This document shows, in pieces, positions 41,858 through 49,562 of a DNA stretch of 51,353 nt (its first letter is position 1; each line of letters opens with the position of its first letter). A program made the translations under genes and the position numbers. The DNA is from Paludibacteraceae bacterium (GTDB lineage Bacteria > Bacteroidota > Bacteroidia > Bacteroidales > Paludibacteraceae). The notes beneath the pieces were generated by a model. The model ran no database searches. It saw only the letters and a program-made list of their open reading frames with translations, and was not told where the DNA came from. The DNA lies in contig JAFSTB010000027.1 in assembly GCA_017450685.1 (NCBI GenBank), forward strand, positions 1 through 51,353, given 5' to 3'.

Positions 41858-43192
41858 ATGGCACAAAAACCGTCAATACCCAAGGGGACACGTGATTTTT
41901 CACCTGTTGAGATGTCCCGTCGTAATTATATTTTTGACACTATTCGCAGCGTTTTTCGTCTATATGGTTTTCGTCAGATAGAGACACCGTCGATGGAGCA
42001 GATGAGCACCTTGATGGGCAAGTATGGTGAGGAAGGCGACAAGTTACTCTTCCGTATTCAGAACTCAGGAGAGAAGGCGAAGGAAGCCCCTGAAAAAGGT
42101 TTGCGCTACGATCTGACCGTACCATTTGCGCGTTATGTGGTGCAACACCGCGAGGAGTTGCAGTTCCCTTTCCGCCGGTATCAGATACAACCAGTATGGC
42201 GTGCTGACCGACCGCAGAAAGGGCGTTATAGAGAGTTCTACCAATGTGATGCGGATGTGGTGGGAACCGATTCGCTCACCTCGGAAGTGGAACTGATAGA
42301 GATAGTGGAAGAGGTCTATCGTCGCTTCGGTATCCACGTCAGTCTGCACATCAACAACCGTAAGATTTTAGCAGGTATAGCCCAAACGATAGGTGAGCCT
42401 GACAAAATTATTGACATCACGACGGCTATCGACAAGTTAGATAAGATAGGCATAGAGAAGGTTAATGAAGAGTTGTTAGAGCGCGGTTTGAGTGAGACGG
42501 CAGTGAACCGTTTGCAACCCATCTTACGCTTGAGCGGCAGCAACGAAGACAAACTGCAGGCGATAGCCGAGGTGCTCAAAGAGAGCGAGACTGGTATGCA
42601 AGGCGTGGCAGAAGTGAAAGAGATATTGCGTCTGTATAACAGCAACAAAGAGCAGAGAGACAACAACAGTTTTATTGTTGAGTTGGATCTCACTTTGGCT
42701 CGTGGTTTGAACTATTACACGGGGGCTATCTTTGAGGTTAAGGCACTTGATGTGGCTATGGGTTCAATCACGGGCGGTGGCAGATACGACAATCTGACCG
42801 GTATCTTCGGTATGCCGGGTGTGAGCGGTGTGGGTATCTCTTTCGGTGCTGACCGCATATACGATGTGCTTGCCGAACTCAACCTCTATCCCGACACACT
42901 GTCCGACACTACGCAACTGCTCTTCGCCACCTTCGGCAAACAAGAAATGGAATATGCTATGCGCTGGGCATTGGTAATGAGGCAGGCAGGCATCAACACC
43001 GAAGTCTATCCCGACCCCACGAAGATGAAGAAACAGATGTCGTATGCCGATGCCAACCATATACCTTTCGTGGCTATTGTAGGTAGCACTGAAATGGAGA
43101 ACAATACGGTTATGCTCAAAGAGATGCTCACCGGTGAGCAACAGCCACTGACTATCACCGAATTAAAAAATAAACTAACCAACCCACAGTAA
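41858..43192 (+). CDS. hisS: Histidyl-tRNA synthetase
   Basis: The protein has 444 residues. Class II synthetase motifs: [20 protein letters not shown] (motif 1 region, residue 7 on), [19 protein letters not shown] (motif 2, about 106-125), the histidine-specific [15 protein letters not shown] (about 283), and motif 3 [16 protein letters not shown] (about 325). The anticodon-binding domain closes the C-terminus. It charges tRNA-His with histidine. The length is typical. The stop TAA shares its last base with the next ATG (TAATG), coupling the C10 protease to a housekeeping gene. Confidence 0.97.
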   Translation: MAQKPSIPKGTRDFSPVEMSRRNYIFDTIRSVFRLYGFRQIETPSMEQMSTLMGKYGEEGDKLLFRIQNSGEKAKEAPEKGLRYDLTVPFARYVVQHREELQFPFRRYQIQPVWRADRPQKGRYREFYQCDADVVGTDSLTSEVELIEIVEEVYRRFGIHVSLHINNRKILAGIAQTIGEPDKIIDITTAIDKLDKIGIEKVNEELLERGLSETAVNRLQPILRLSGSNEDKLQAIAEVLKESETGMQGVAEVKEILRLYNSNKEQRDNNSFIVELDLTLARGLNYYTGAIFEVKALDVAMGSITGGGRYDNLTGIFGMPGVSGVGISFGADRIYDVLAELNLYPDTLSDTTQLLFATFGKQEMEYAMRWALVMRQAGINTEVYPDPTKMKKQMSYADANHIPFVAIVGSTEMENNTVMLKEMLTGEQQPLTITELKNKLTNPQ

Positions 43193-45930
43193 TGAAACAG
43201 ACTGCTCTTCTCTTACTTGCTTTTTTGCTCCCTCCGGGTCTTTACTCCGCTGTTCGCACCACAGATGAGGCGGCTGCTATTGCCACTGCCTTTGTACAAC
43301 GCGGTCAGCGCATCAACTCAAGGCAAGCACCTACTGCGCCGACACTGACATACGCTGCCACATGGCATAAGACCAATAGTGAGGAAGCAGCGCTCTACGT
43401 CTTTAATATCACCGACGGCGGTTTCATCTTAGTGTCAGCCGACACACGCTCAAACGCTGTTTTGGGTTATACCGACCGCCATGAGTACAACGAGCAAGAG
43501 TTGCCCGACAACCTGCGCTTTTGGTTGCAGACCTATGCCGAACAGTTGTCGGCAAGAGAAGGCACACAACCGGCTCAAATGCCCAATATACAAGCCGTTG
43601 AACCATTATTAGACAAAGAGAATATCCGTTGGGATCAAGATGAGCCGTTCAACCTGCAATGCCCGAAAGTAGGGAATCAGAACTGCGTTACAGGCTGCGT
43701 ATCAACGGCTTTCGGACAGATAATGCGTTACTACCGCTATCCGGCACAAGGAAAAGGCAGTGCATCCTACCAATGGAACGGACAGACACTATCGTCCGAC
43801 TTCAGCCAACATACCTATCAATGGGACTTGATGAAAGGTGACTATTTTACCGACCCTTACACCGACGAGCAAGCCAATGCCGTGGCATTGCTGATGGCAG
43901 ACTTAGGTGTGGCTTTTCAAGTCAGGTACAGCACCAATAGCAGTAGTGCCAGTGCCATACCTGCCGCCAAAGCCTTAATCGACTATTTCGGCTACGACAA
44001 CAACCTGCAAATACGCACTATGGACATACACGGAGAGAAGAACTTCGCCAAAGATATATGCAGTGAGTTGCAAGCCTCACGACCTGTTCTCTTTTCCGGC
44101 AGAACGGAAAGTAATTCGGGTCACTCATTCGTGTGCGACGGTATAGATGAGAACGGTCTTCTTCATATCAACTGGGGTTGGAGTGGTTATTACAACGGCT
44201 ATTTTGCTCTCACCGCCTTAACTCCATACGGACAAGGTATAGGCGGTGGCGCAGTCGGTGAAGGATTCAACAATAATGTGTCTGCTTTGATAGGTATTCA
44301 GCCCGACAAAGGTAATGCGGCTCACCCCCAACTGAATATGACAGGTTGGTCGATGACCAACAAGACAGCCATCAGACGCACTGAAGGAGTGTATCTCATC
44401 TTCAATCAACTCAACAACTACGGTTATCATACTTGGACCGGCTATATAGGAGCCGTCATCTGCAACACCAATCAACAGATGCTCACCCCTTTAGTCACTT
44501 CCTCCAATACTCTCACGCTGGGTTCATACTACTATTATCAGACACTCAACATACAAAAAGGCACTATCCCTTCTTCGTTAGAACCCGGTCAGTATGTGGT
44601 GATGCCTATCTATACTCCTTCCCCCACTGCCGACTGGACCTATGTGGATGGCGTGGATGGTAAGTACTGCACCTATAATCTTACACTCACTGCCGACTCT
44701 GCCTTCTTCTCTTTGCCCGTAGAAGAGCCCTCGGAATATCTGTCTAACCTTACAGTGACGGACAACGGCGATGAGACAGCCACCTTCAGTTGGGAGGCCG
44801 CCACAGTATCACCATATTACGTGATAGAAGTACTGACCGATGATAATGCGCGTTTCAGCAAAGATACCGTCACTGCAACACAAGGTATAGTGCGCTTCTA
44901 TCTCAACGGCAAACGACAATATAACTGGACGGTATATGCTCTTGACGACAACAGACAGACATTGGATAAAGCCAAGGGTACGACCTTCATTATGACAGTC
45001 AACACCAACTACCAACCAACCAATCTCTCTTGCGTTGCCGTTTCTTCGGGTTTGACTTTCTCGTGGGAAGGTGACGCTCCTGCCTATCAGTTGGAAGTGA
45101 AACAAAGCGGTGTTGTGCTCTACCGCAACAGTATAATAGGCAACACCTGCTCTTTGCCTCTCTCCTCCAAAGGCACTTACGACTGGACAGTGAGAGCCAT
45201 CAATGCATTGCAAACGATATACATATCCGAGGCTGCCACCGCACAGTATGTCTATAACAATGAAGCGGGCAACACCACTTATCTGAAGAACCTCGCATAC
45301 AATAACCTTGACGAGGAGACTATTGTCTTCACTTGGGAAGGGGATATAGAAGTGCCTTACTATGCTATCACCGTTTATTCGGGCAGTGTAACAATGGCTC
45401 AAGATACTATCACAAGCAAAGAATACACCTTGCACTTCTGCTACCCGGGTACCTTCAACTATTCGTGGTACGTCGAGGCATTAGACGAGCAATACACCTC
45501 CTTGCAAAAGCAGACAGGTACGAGTTTTGCTCTTACCATCACCGCTCATTTCAATGCAACCAATCTGACGGAAGAGATAACCACCGACGGTGTCCTTTTC
45601 TACTGGGAAGGTGATGCCACCGACTATGTCATCTCCGTCGGATGGGGCAATAACGTCTATTATCAGGATTTTGTCACTGGCAACACTCACCTGCTGACAG
45701 GCTCCTTACCCACCAATACCGAGATCAGTTGGTCGCTCCTGCCTGTTGACCCGACACACAGCGTTATCATTGGCGAATCAGTGAGCGCATCGTTCATATA
45801 CAAGCCCACTCCCACCGACTGCCACGAAGTGGAAGCACATAACGACAACGACGGCAAGTTTATCCTTAACGGACAACTCATCATCCGCCATAACTCACAA
45901 TTATACAACTTATTAGGACAGCCGCTATGA
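43192..45930 (+). CDS. Secreted C10-family cysteine protease with FN3-like repeats
   Basis: The protein has 912 residues. Signal peptide ([19 protein letters not shown]), then a Spi/PrtT-type pro-domain (about 20-135; VRTTDEAAAIATAFV) that keeps the enzyme inactive. The streptopain-type catalytic domain follows, with Cys169 in NCVTGCVSTAFGQIM, His311 in NSGHSFVCDG and the INWGWSGYYNGYFAL end. Four beta domains of about 90 residues (about 515-880; recurring TFSWEG and YxIxV patterns) resemble FN3. The C-terminal KFILNGQLIIRHNSQLYNLL matches the end of the protein at 13817. C10 enzymes degrade extracellular proteins. The ATG shares one base with the hisS stop. Confidence 0.93.
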   Translation: MKQTALLLLAFLLPPGLYSAVRTTDEAAAIATAFVQRGQRINSRQAPTAPTLTYAATWHKTNSEEAALYVFNITDGGFILVSADTRSNAVLGYTDRHEYNEQELPDNLRFWLQTYAEQLSAREGTQPAQMPNIQAVEPLLDKENIRWDQDEPFNLQCPKVGNQNCVTGCVSTAFGQIMRYYRYPAQGKGSASYQWNGQTLSSDFSQHTYQWDLMKGDYFTDPYTDEQANAVALLMADLGVAFQVRYSTNSSSASAIPAAKALIDYFGYDNNLQIRTMDIHGEKNFAKDICSELQASRPVLFSGRTESNSGHSFVCDGIDENGLLHINWGWSGYYNGYFALTALTPYGQGIGGGAVGEGFNNNVSALIGIQPDKGNAAHPQLNMTGWSMTNKTAIRRTEGVYLIFNQLNNYGYHTWTGYIGAVICNTNQQMLTPLVTSSNTLTLGSYYYYQTLNIQKGTIPSSLEPGQYVVMPIYTPSPTADWTYVDGVDGKYCTYNLTLTADSAFFSLPVEEPSEYLSNLTVTDNGDETATFSWEAATVSPYYVIEVLTDDNARFSKDTVTATQGIVRFYLNGKRQYNWTVYALDDNRQTLDKAKGTTFIMTVNTNYQPTNLSCVAVSSGLTFSWEGDAPAYQLEVKQSGVVLYRNSIIGNTCSLPLSSKGTYDWTVRAINALQTIYISEAATAQYVYNNEAGNTTYLKNLAYNNLDEETIVFTWEGDIEVPYYAITVYSGSVTMAQDTITSKEYTLHFCYPGTFNYSWYVEALDEQYTSLQKQTGTSFALTITAHFNATNLTEEITTDGVLFYWEGDATDYVISVGWGNNVYYQDFVTGNTHLLTGSLPTNTEISWSLLPVDPTHSVIIGESVSASFIYKPTPTDCHEVEAHNDNDGKFILNGQLIIRHNSQLYNLLGQPL

Positions 45931-46475
45931 CACAGACCGAATCCGAATACAGAGCCATCGTGGCACGATGCCGCAAGATATACGAACTAAAGATGCAAGA
46001 CTATGGTCCGTCTTGGCGTATTATGCGGCCACAAACAGTTAATGACCAACTCTTTATCAAAGCCAAACGCATACGCGAGATAGAGATGACCGGCGTTAAC
46101 CTCGTAGGCGAAAGCGTGGAAGGAGAGTTGATGGCTATAGTCAACTACTCCGTTATCGGACTCATTCAACTGCGTCACGGCTTCTCCGACACCACCGATA
46201 TGACAACGCAACAGGCACTGCAACTATACGACCAGTACATGAAAGAGACACACGACCTGATGCTCAAAAAAAACCACGACTACGGAGAAGCATGGAGAGA
46301 GATGTATTCCACCTCACTCACCGACATCATCCTCACCAAAATCAACAGAAACAAATCCATTGCAGCCAAAGGCAACAAAACACTCATATCCGAAGGATGT
46401 GACGGCAACTATATGGATATGATCAACTACGCTATCTTCTACCTCATACAAATAGGGAACACGACATCCAAATAA
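45927..46475 (+). CDS. DUF1599-family protein
   Basis: The protein has 182 residues and two similar halves: RCRKIYELKMQDYGPSWRIM (about residue 13) and ETHDLMLKKNHDYGEAWREM (about 106). Each is followed by an isoleucine/lysine-rich helix (FIKAKRIREIE, ILTKINRNKSI) and an acidic partner helix (GELMAIVNYSVIGLIQL, NYMDMINYAIFYLIQI). This duplicated K-DYG-W pattern is the DUF1599 signature. Related MazG-like folds suggest nucleotide-related activity, but that is inference. The ATG overlaps the C10 protease stop (ATGA). In Bacteroidales, DUF1599 and DoxX-type genes often travel together, as here with the next gene. Confidence 0.9.
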   Translation: MTQTESEYRAIVARCRKIYELKMQDYGPSWRIMRPQTVNDQLFIKAKRIREIEMTGVNLVGESVEGELMAIVNYSVIGLIQLRHGFSDTTDMTTQQALQLYDQYMKETHDLMLKKNHDYGEAWREMYSTSLTDIILTKINRNKSIAAKGNKTLISEGCDGNYMDMINYAIFYLIQIGNTTSK

Positions 46476-46501
46476 GTTCAACCCCCATAAACCTGACACC
46501 T

Positions 46502-47617
46502 ATGCAACGACCGGTTCTGAATATATTAGCCATCATCAGTCGCACTTTGCTTGCTCTGACCTTTCTTTTCTCCGGCATAGTGAAAGCCATCGACCCCTTA
46601 GGCACTGTCTATAAGATAGAAGACTATCTCAAGGCCTTTGGCGGCGTTTTCACCGACCTTCTGCCCCTTGCCACTGCCGGCGCTTTCTGTCTTATCATAA
46701 CCGAATGGCTGTTAGGTGTCTGCCTGCTGTTTAACATACGCGCTTCCGTCACCTCCTGGCTCACACTGCTCTTCTATCTGATAATGACGCCGCTCACACT
46801 GTACATAGCCATCAATAATCCCGTCTCCGACTGCGGATGTTTCGGCGATGCTATAGTGCTGACCAACTGGCAGACCTTCTATAAGAACATAGTACTTCTT
46901 ACCCTCACCATCCTCTTCGTCGCCACGCACCGCTTTACACACCGCACCTTTATGTGGCACGCCGAATTAGGTATCACCACCGTGGCACTGACAGCCGTAC
47001 TCACACTGATGATATGGACTCTCAACCACCTGCCGCTCATAGACTTCCGCCCATATAAGATAGGCAACCACCTGCCTACACTGATGGAATACCCCGACGA
47101 TGCCGAACCCGACCAATATGATATCTCTTTTGTATATGAAAAAGACGGAGTGGAACAGACCTTCACCCTCGATAACTATCCCAACGGAGATTCCGCTTGG
47201 ACCTTCGTTCGCCAAAACTCCGTACTAATAAAGAAAGGTTACGAACCTCCTATTCACGATTTTGAGATTACAACGGCTGACTATGACGATATCACCTACG
47301 ACATACTCGAGAGTGAGACACCCGTCACACTGGCTGTTATGTACGATCTGAACAAGTCTGACCTTAGACAACTACCCAAACTGTCGGCTCTATATAAGTC
47401 ATGTCAATCAAGAGGTGAGCAGTTTTATATACTGACAGGTAGCGGAACAGATGACATCATCGGTCTAAGCCTCAATAATGATGCTGCCGACCTGCAAGAT
47501 GTCATCTGCTCGTGCGACCCCGTAACACTCAAAACTATCGTTCGCGCTAATCCCGGAATAATAGTTGTGCAAAACGGTACGGTGATTGATAAGTATAACC
47601 TGAAGAACAGAGATTAG
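46502..47617 (+). CDS. DoxX-like/BT_3928-type membrane protein with thioredoxin-like C-terminal part
   Basis: The protein has 371 residues. The first 180 residues hold about five hydrophobic helices (ILAIISRTLLALTFLFSGIV, GAFCLIITEWLLGVCLLF, WLTLLFYLIMTPLTLYIAI), as in the DoxX/MauE-like family. The loop NPVSDCGCFGDAI carries two cysteines (Cys-Gly-Cys). From residue about 195 there is a soluble domain with a thioredoxin-like layout but no CxxC. This resembles the BT_3928 family of Bacteroides; function is unknown, with a redox role suggested by the Cys pair and DoxX relatives. It ends the waaA operon and converges on cysK with a 2-bp gap. Confidence 0.85.
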   Translation: MQRPVLNILAIISRTLLALTFLFSGIVKAIDPLGTVYKIEDYLKAFGGVFTDLLPLATAGAFCLIITEWLLGVCLLFNIRASVTSWLTLLFYLIMTPLTLYIAINNPVSDCGCFGDAIVLTNWQTFYKNIVLLTLTILFVATHRFTHRTFMWHAELGITTVALTAVLTLMIWTLNHLPLIDFRPYKIGNHLPTLMEYPDDAEPDQYDISFVYEKDGVEQTFTLDNYPNGDSAWTFVRQNSVLIKKGYEPPIHDFEITTADYDDITYDILESETPVTLAVMYDLNKSDLRQLPKLSALYKSCQSRGEQFYILTGSGTDDIIGLSLNNDAADLQDVICSCDPVTLKTIVRANPGIIVVQNGTVIDKYNLKNRD

Positions 47618-47619
47618 TA

Positions 47620-48534
47620 TTATTCGTTTGCCATTAGCGATAAGTATCTCTCGCCTGTATCGGGCAGGATAGCCACAATCATCTTTCCTTCGTTTTCGGC
47701 TTCACGCGCCAACTGCAATGCCGCAGCAAAAGCGGCTCCTGACGATATACCTACCAACAGACCATTCTGCTTGGCAAGCGTACGCATAGCCTCAAAAGCC
47801 GTATCATCAGAAATGGTGATTATACTATCCACCACTTCAGGACTATACGTGTCCGGCACAAAACCTGCACCTATACCTTGTATCTTGTGCTTACCGGGAA
47901 CACCTGTTGACAGAACAGCCGACGAAGCAGGTTCAACAGCCACCACTTGTATGTCAGCCTTATGACGCTTAAGAGCCTTGCCCGAACCACTGACAGTGCC
48001 GCCTGTACCTACTCCGCCAACAAGTATATCCACCTTACCTTCCGTCTCTGACCATATCTCTTCACCTGTTGTGCGCTCGTGCATAGCAGGGTTGGCAGGA
48101 TTGACAAACTGACCGAGAATGACCGCGCCTTCTATACTGTTCTTCAACTCCTCTGCTCGACGGATAGCACCTTTCATACCTTCTGCTCCGGGTGTGAGTT
48201 CAAGCGTGGCACCATAGGCTTTGAGCAGGTTACGACGCTCTACACTCATCGTATCAGGCATAGTCAGGATAGTCTTATACCCTTTCACGGCACCTACCCA
48301 TGCCAAACCGACACCTGTGTTGCCACTGGTAGGCTCGATAATGGTGGCACCCTTCTTCAATATACCGCGCTGCTCAGCATCCTCAATCATAGCAAGAGCT
48401 ATACGGTCCTTAACACTACCACCGGGATTGAAATACTCAATCTTAACTACAAGACGGGCTCGCTGACCCTCCATACCACTGATCTCAAGCAGCGGCGTAC
48501 GCCCAATAAGTTGGGTTAAATCATTGTAAATCAT
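47620..48534 (-). CDS. cysK: O-acetylserine sulfhydrylase A (cysteine synthase)
   Basis: The protein has 304 residues from the ATG at 48534, giving MIYNDLTQLIGRTPLLEISG. It is a PLP enzyme making cysteine from O-acetylserine and sulfide. The PLP lysine is in NPGGSVKDRIA (about residue 44), the substrate loop is PTSGNTGVG (about 70), the phosphate loop is GVGTGGTVSG (about 180), and GISSGAA is near the C-terminus. The longer frame to 48600 would translate through the attenuator region and is not chosen. A leader of about 235 nt, with a 24-codon Cys-rich peptide (48690-48764), antiterminator arms and a strong terminator (48599-48631), precedes it; control by cysteine supply is predicted. Confidence 0.95.
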   Translation of the reverse strand: MIYNDLTQLIGRTPLLEISGMEGQRARLVVKIEYFNPGGSVKDRIALAMIEDAEQRGILKKGATIIEPTSGNTGVGLAWVGAVKGYKTILTMPDTMSVERRNLLKAYGATLELTPGAEGMKGAIRRAEELKNSIEGAVILGQFVNPANPAMHERTTGEEIWSETEGKVDILVGGVGTGGTVSGSGKALKRHKADIQVVAVEPASSAVLSTGVPGKHKIQGIGAGFVPDTYSPEVVDSIITISDDTAFEAMRTLAKQNGLLVGISSGAAFAAALQLAREAENEGKMIVAILPDTGERYLSLMANE

Positions 48535-48598
48535 AAGTTTAAAATTAGGATTGGTTATTGATTGTGTTTCTCTCAACGAGTAAAACTGTTTATCCATC

Positions 48599-48631
48599 AA
48601 AAAAGGCTTACCTTTCTAAGGGTAAGCCTTT
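48599..48631 (-). terminator. Attenuator terminator in the cysK leader
   Basis: On the minus strand AAAGGCTTACC (48631-48621) pairs with GGTAAGCCTTT (48612-48602) in 11 bp around an 8-nt loop, and T bases run to 48599. It lies 65 bp before the cysK ATG. Its 5' arm (GCTTACCC, 48627-48620) can instead pair with GGGTAAAGC (48695-48687), the antiterminator. Confidence 0.92.
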
Positions 48632-48689
48632 GTGCGTCTATGAGTTCAATCGTATGCCTTTGTTATACCACCATATACGTCAAAACGCT

Positions 48690-48764
48690 TTACCCTTGAG
48701 AGGTAACGCCACAACATACTATAGTGAAAAGGCTGACTGTTTGCATTTGAACGTTTTGTTTCAT
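48690..48764 (-). CDS. Cysteine leader peptide of the cysK attenuator
   Basis: A 24-residue ORF (start MKQNVQMQ, end VCCGVTSQG) begins 6-7 nt after the predicted transcription start. It contains two consecutive Cys codons, TGT TGT, at 48716-48711, and no other rare feature. Just after them the codons GGC GTT ACC (48710-48702) are segment 1 of a hairpin with segment 2 (GGGTAAAGCG, 48695-48686). The TAA stop (48692-48690) lies inside segment 2. A ribosome stalled at the Cys codons would mask segment 1 and free segment 2 for the antiterminator; a ribosome at the stop would mask segment 2 and allow the terminator at 48599-48631. This is the classical layout of amino-acid attenuation; it has not been shown experimentally here. 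Confidence 0.8.
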   Translation of the reverse strand: MKQNVQMQTVSLFTIVCCGVTSQG

Positions 48765-48775
48765 TCTTGCGACCG

Positions 48776-48807
48776 CAAAGGTATGGTGATTTATTTTTTT
48801 GTGCAAA
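48776..48807 (-). promoter_or_regulatory. Promoter of the cysK leader transcript
   Basis: Minus-strand TACCTTTG at 48783-48776 and TTTG at 48807-48804 have a 20-bp spacer. Transcription starts near 48770, just ahead of the leader peptide ATG at 48764. It is divergent from the promoter at 48833-48864. Confidence 0.75.
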
Positions 48808-48832
48808 TAATTGCGCATTTTTTGTTCAATTA

Positions 48833-48864
48833 TTTGCACAATCGGAAATAGTGCCGTACCTTTG
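48833..48864 (+). promoter_or_regulatory. Promoter of the tRNA-Ser transcript
   Basis: TTTG at 48833-48836 and TACCTTTG at 48857-48864 have a 20-bp spacer. About 90 nt of leader separate it from the tRNA at 48960. Confidence 0.7.
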
Positions 48865-48883
48865 CAGTCGCTTTTAAGGTAAA

Positions 48884-48952
48884 GCACGAAAGTGCCAATC
48901 GGGAGAAGCACATTTCAGATGCTAACGCATTATCGCGATGCCCCAAAATTGG
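48884..48952 (+). other. Candidate structured RNA segment between promoter and tRNA-Ser
   Basis: GCAC-GAAA-GTGC (48884-48895) is a GNRA-capped hairpin. CCAAT (48895-48899) can pair with ATTGG (48948-48952), and GGG (48901-48903) with CCC (48942-48944). Inside that, AGCA/TGCT (48907-48910, 48920-48923) and GCAT/ATGC (48927-48930, 48938-48941) form two short arms. It could be a small RNA released by tRNA processing or just leader; I recognise no known family. Confidence 0.35.
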
Positions 48953-48959
48953 AGCACAA

Positions 48960-49046
48960 GGAGAGATGGGTGAGTGGCTGAAACCAACAGTTTGCTAAAC
49001 TGTCGTACTCGTAAGGGTACCGGGGGTTCGAATCCCCCTTTCTCCG
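48960..49046 (+). tRNA. tRNA-Ser (anticodon GCU)
   Basis: This 87-nt class II tRNA has acceptor GGAGAGA with TTTCTCC and discriminator G, the anticodon stem ACAGT/ACTGT around TTGCTAA (anticodon GCT), a long variable arm (TACTCGTAAGGGTA) and the T arm GGGGGTTCGAATCCCCC. CCA is not fully encoded. Confidence 0.95.
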
Positions 49047-49050
49047 CAAA

Positions 49051-49086
49051 AAAGGTAGGGACATCCTTTTGGATGTCCCTACCTTT
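49051..49086. terminator. Perfect 16-bp hairpin between tRNA-Ser and the GNAT gene
   Basis: AAAGGTAGGGACATCC (49051-49066) and GGATGTCCCTACCTTT (49071-49086) are perfectly complementary around TTTT. It separates the plus tRNA gene from the minus GNAT gene and probably ends both. T tails are short (TTT). Confidence 0.75.
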
Positions 49087-49088
49087 GA

Positions 49089-49562
49089 TTATACCACTAT
49101 TTCCATTCCTATTTTCTGCGGTTGCATGCCCTTGTTTTGATAAAAGCGGATCGCGGCATCGTTGCCTGCCCAGACGTTGAGCGTGACAGCCTGACAACCT
49201 ATCGACCGGGCATAGTCGCGCACGAACTCAAACAAAGCGCCGCCGATATGCTTGCCACGCGCCTTTTCGTCCACGCACAGGTCATCAATATACAAGGTCT
49301 TGCGGTCCTGCAACAAGCGGTCGTTTTTCACTTCGGTTATCCGGCAGAACGCATAACCAAGTACCTCTCCGTCATCATACACAAAGATAGGTTTCGATTC
49401 GTCACCAAGTAGCGTTTCCAGTTCCTGCTCGCTATACTTGGTGGTGTCGGGCTTGAACAGTTCCGGCCGCAAATGATGATGTACCATCGCCACCTGCTGC
49501 AGCAAGTCCATGAGACGCGGAATGTCCACCACAGTTGCTTGTCTAATGATACCTCTATTCAT
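49089..49562 (-). CDS. GNAT-family N-acetyltransferase
   Basis: The protein has 157 residues from the ATG at 49562. The acetyl-CoA-binding motif A is in LYIDDLCVDEKARGKHIGGAL (V-D-x-x-x-R-G-x-x-I-G, about residues 92-112), followed by the helix FEFVRDYARSIGC and the LNVWAGNDAAIRFYQNKGM motif near the end. The acceptor is unknown. The start overlaps the end of the rhodanese/MBL gene by 8 bp, making it the last gene of the AraC-DoxX-rhodanese/MBL-GNAT cluster. A longer frame to 49610 is possible but would lie wholly inside the upstream gene. Confidence 0.9.
   Translation of the reverse strand: MNRGIIRQATVVDIPRLMDLLQQVAMVHHHLRPELFKPDTTKYSEQELETLLGDESKPIFVYDDGEVLGYAFCRITEVKNDRLLQDRKTLYIDDLCVDEKARGKHIGGALFEFVRDYARSIGCQAVTLNVWAGNDAAIRFYQNKGMQPQKIGMEIVV

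Noticed and set aside
48535..48770. SAM or other known riboswitch before cysK
   Set aside because: None of the conserved blocks of SAM riboswitches was seen; the Cys-codon peptide and alternative arms explain the leader better.
48865..48959. Signal recognition particle RNA or tmRNA before tRNA-Ser
   Set aside because: The conserved SRP core (GGTCAGG ... GGAAGGAAGC type) and tmRNA features are absent.
49051..49086. CRISPR repeat or mobile palindrome
   Set aside because: There is a single copy only in the window, placed exactly between convergent transcripts, so a terminator is the simpler reading.
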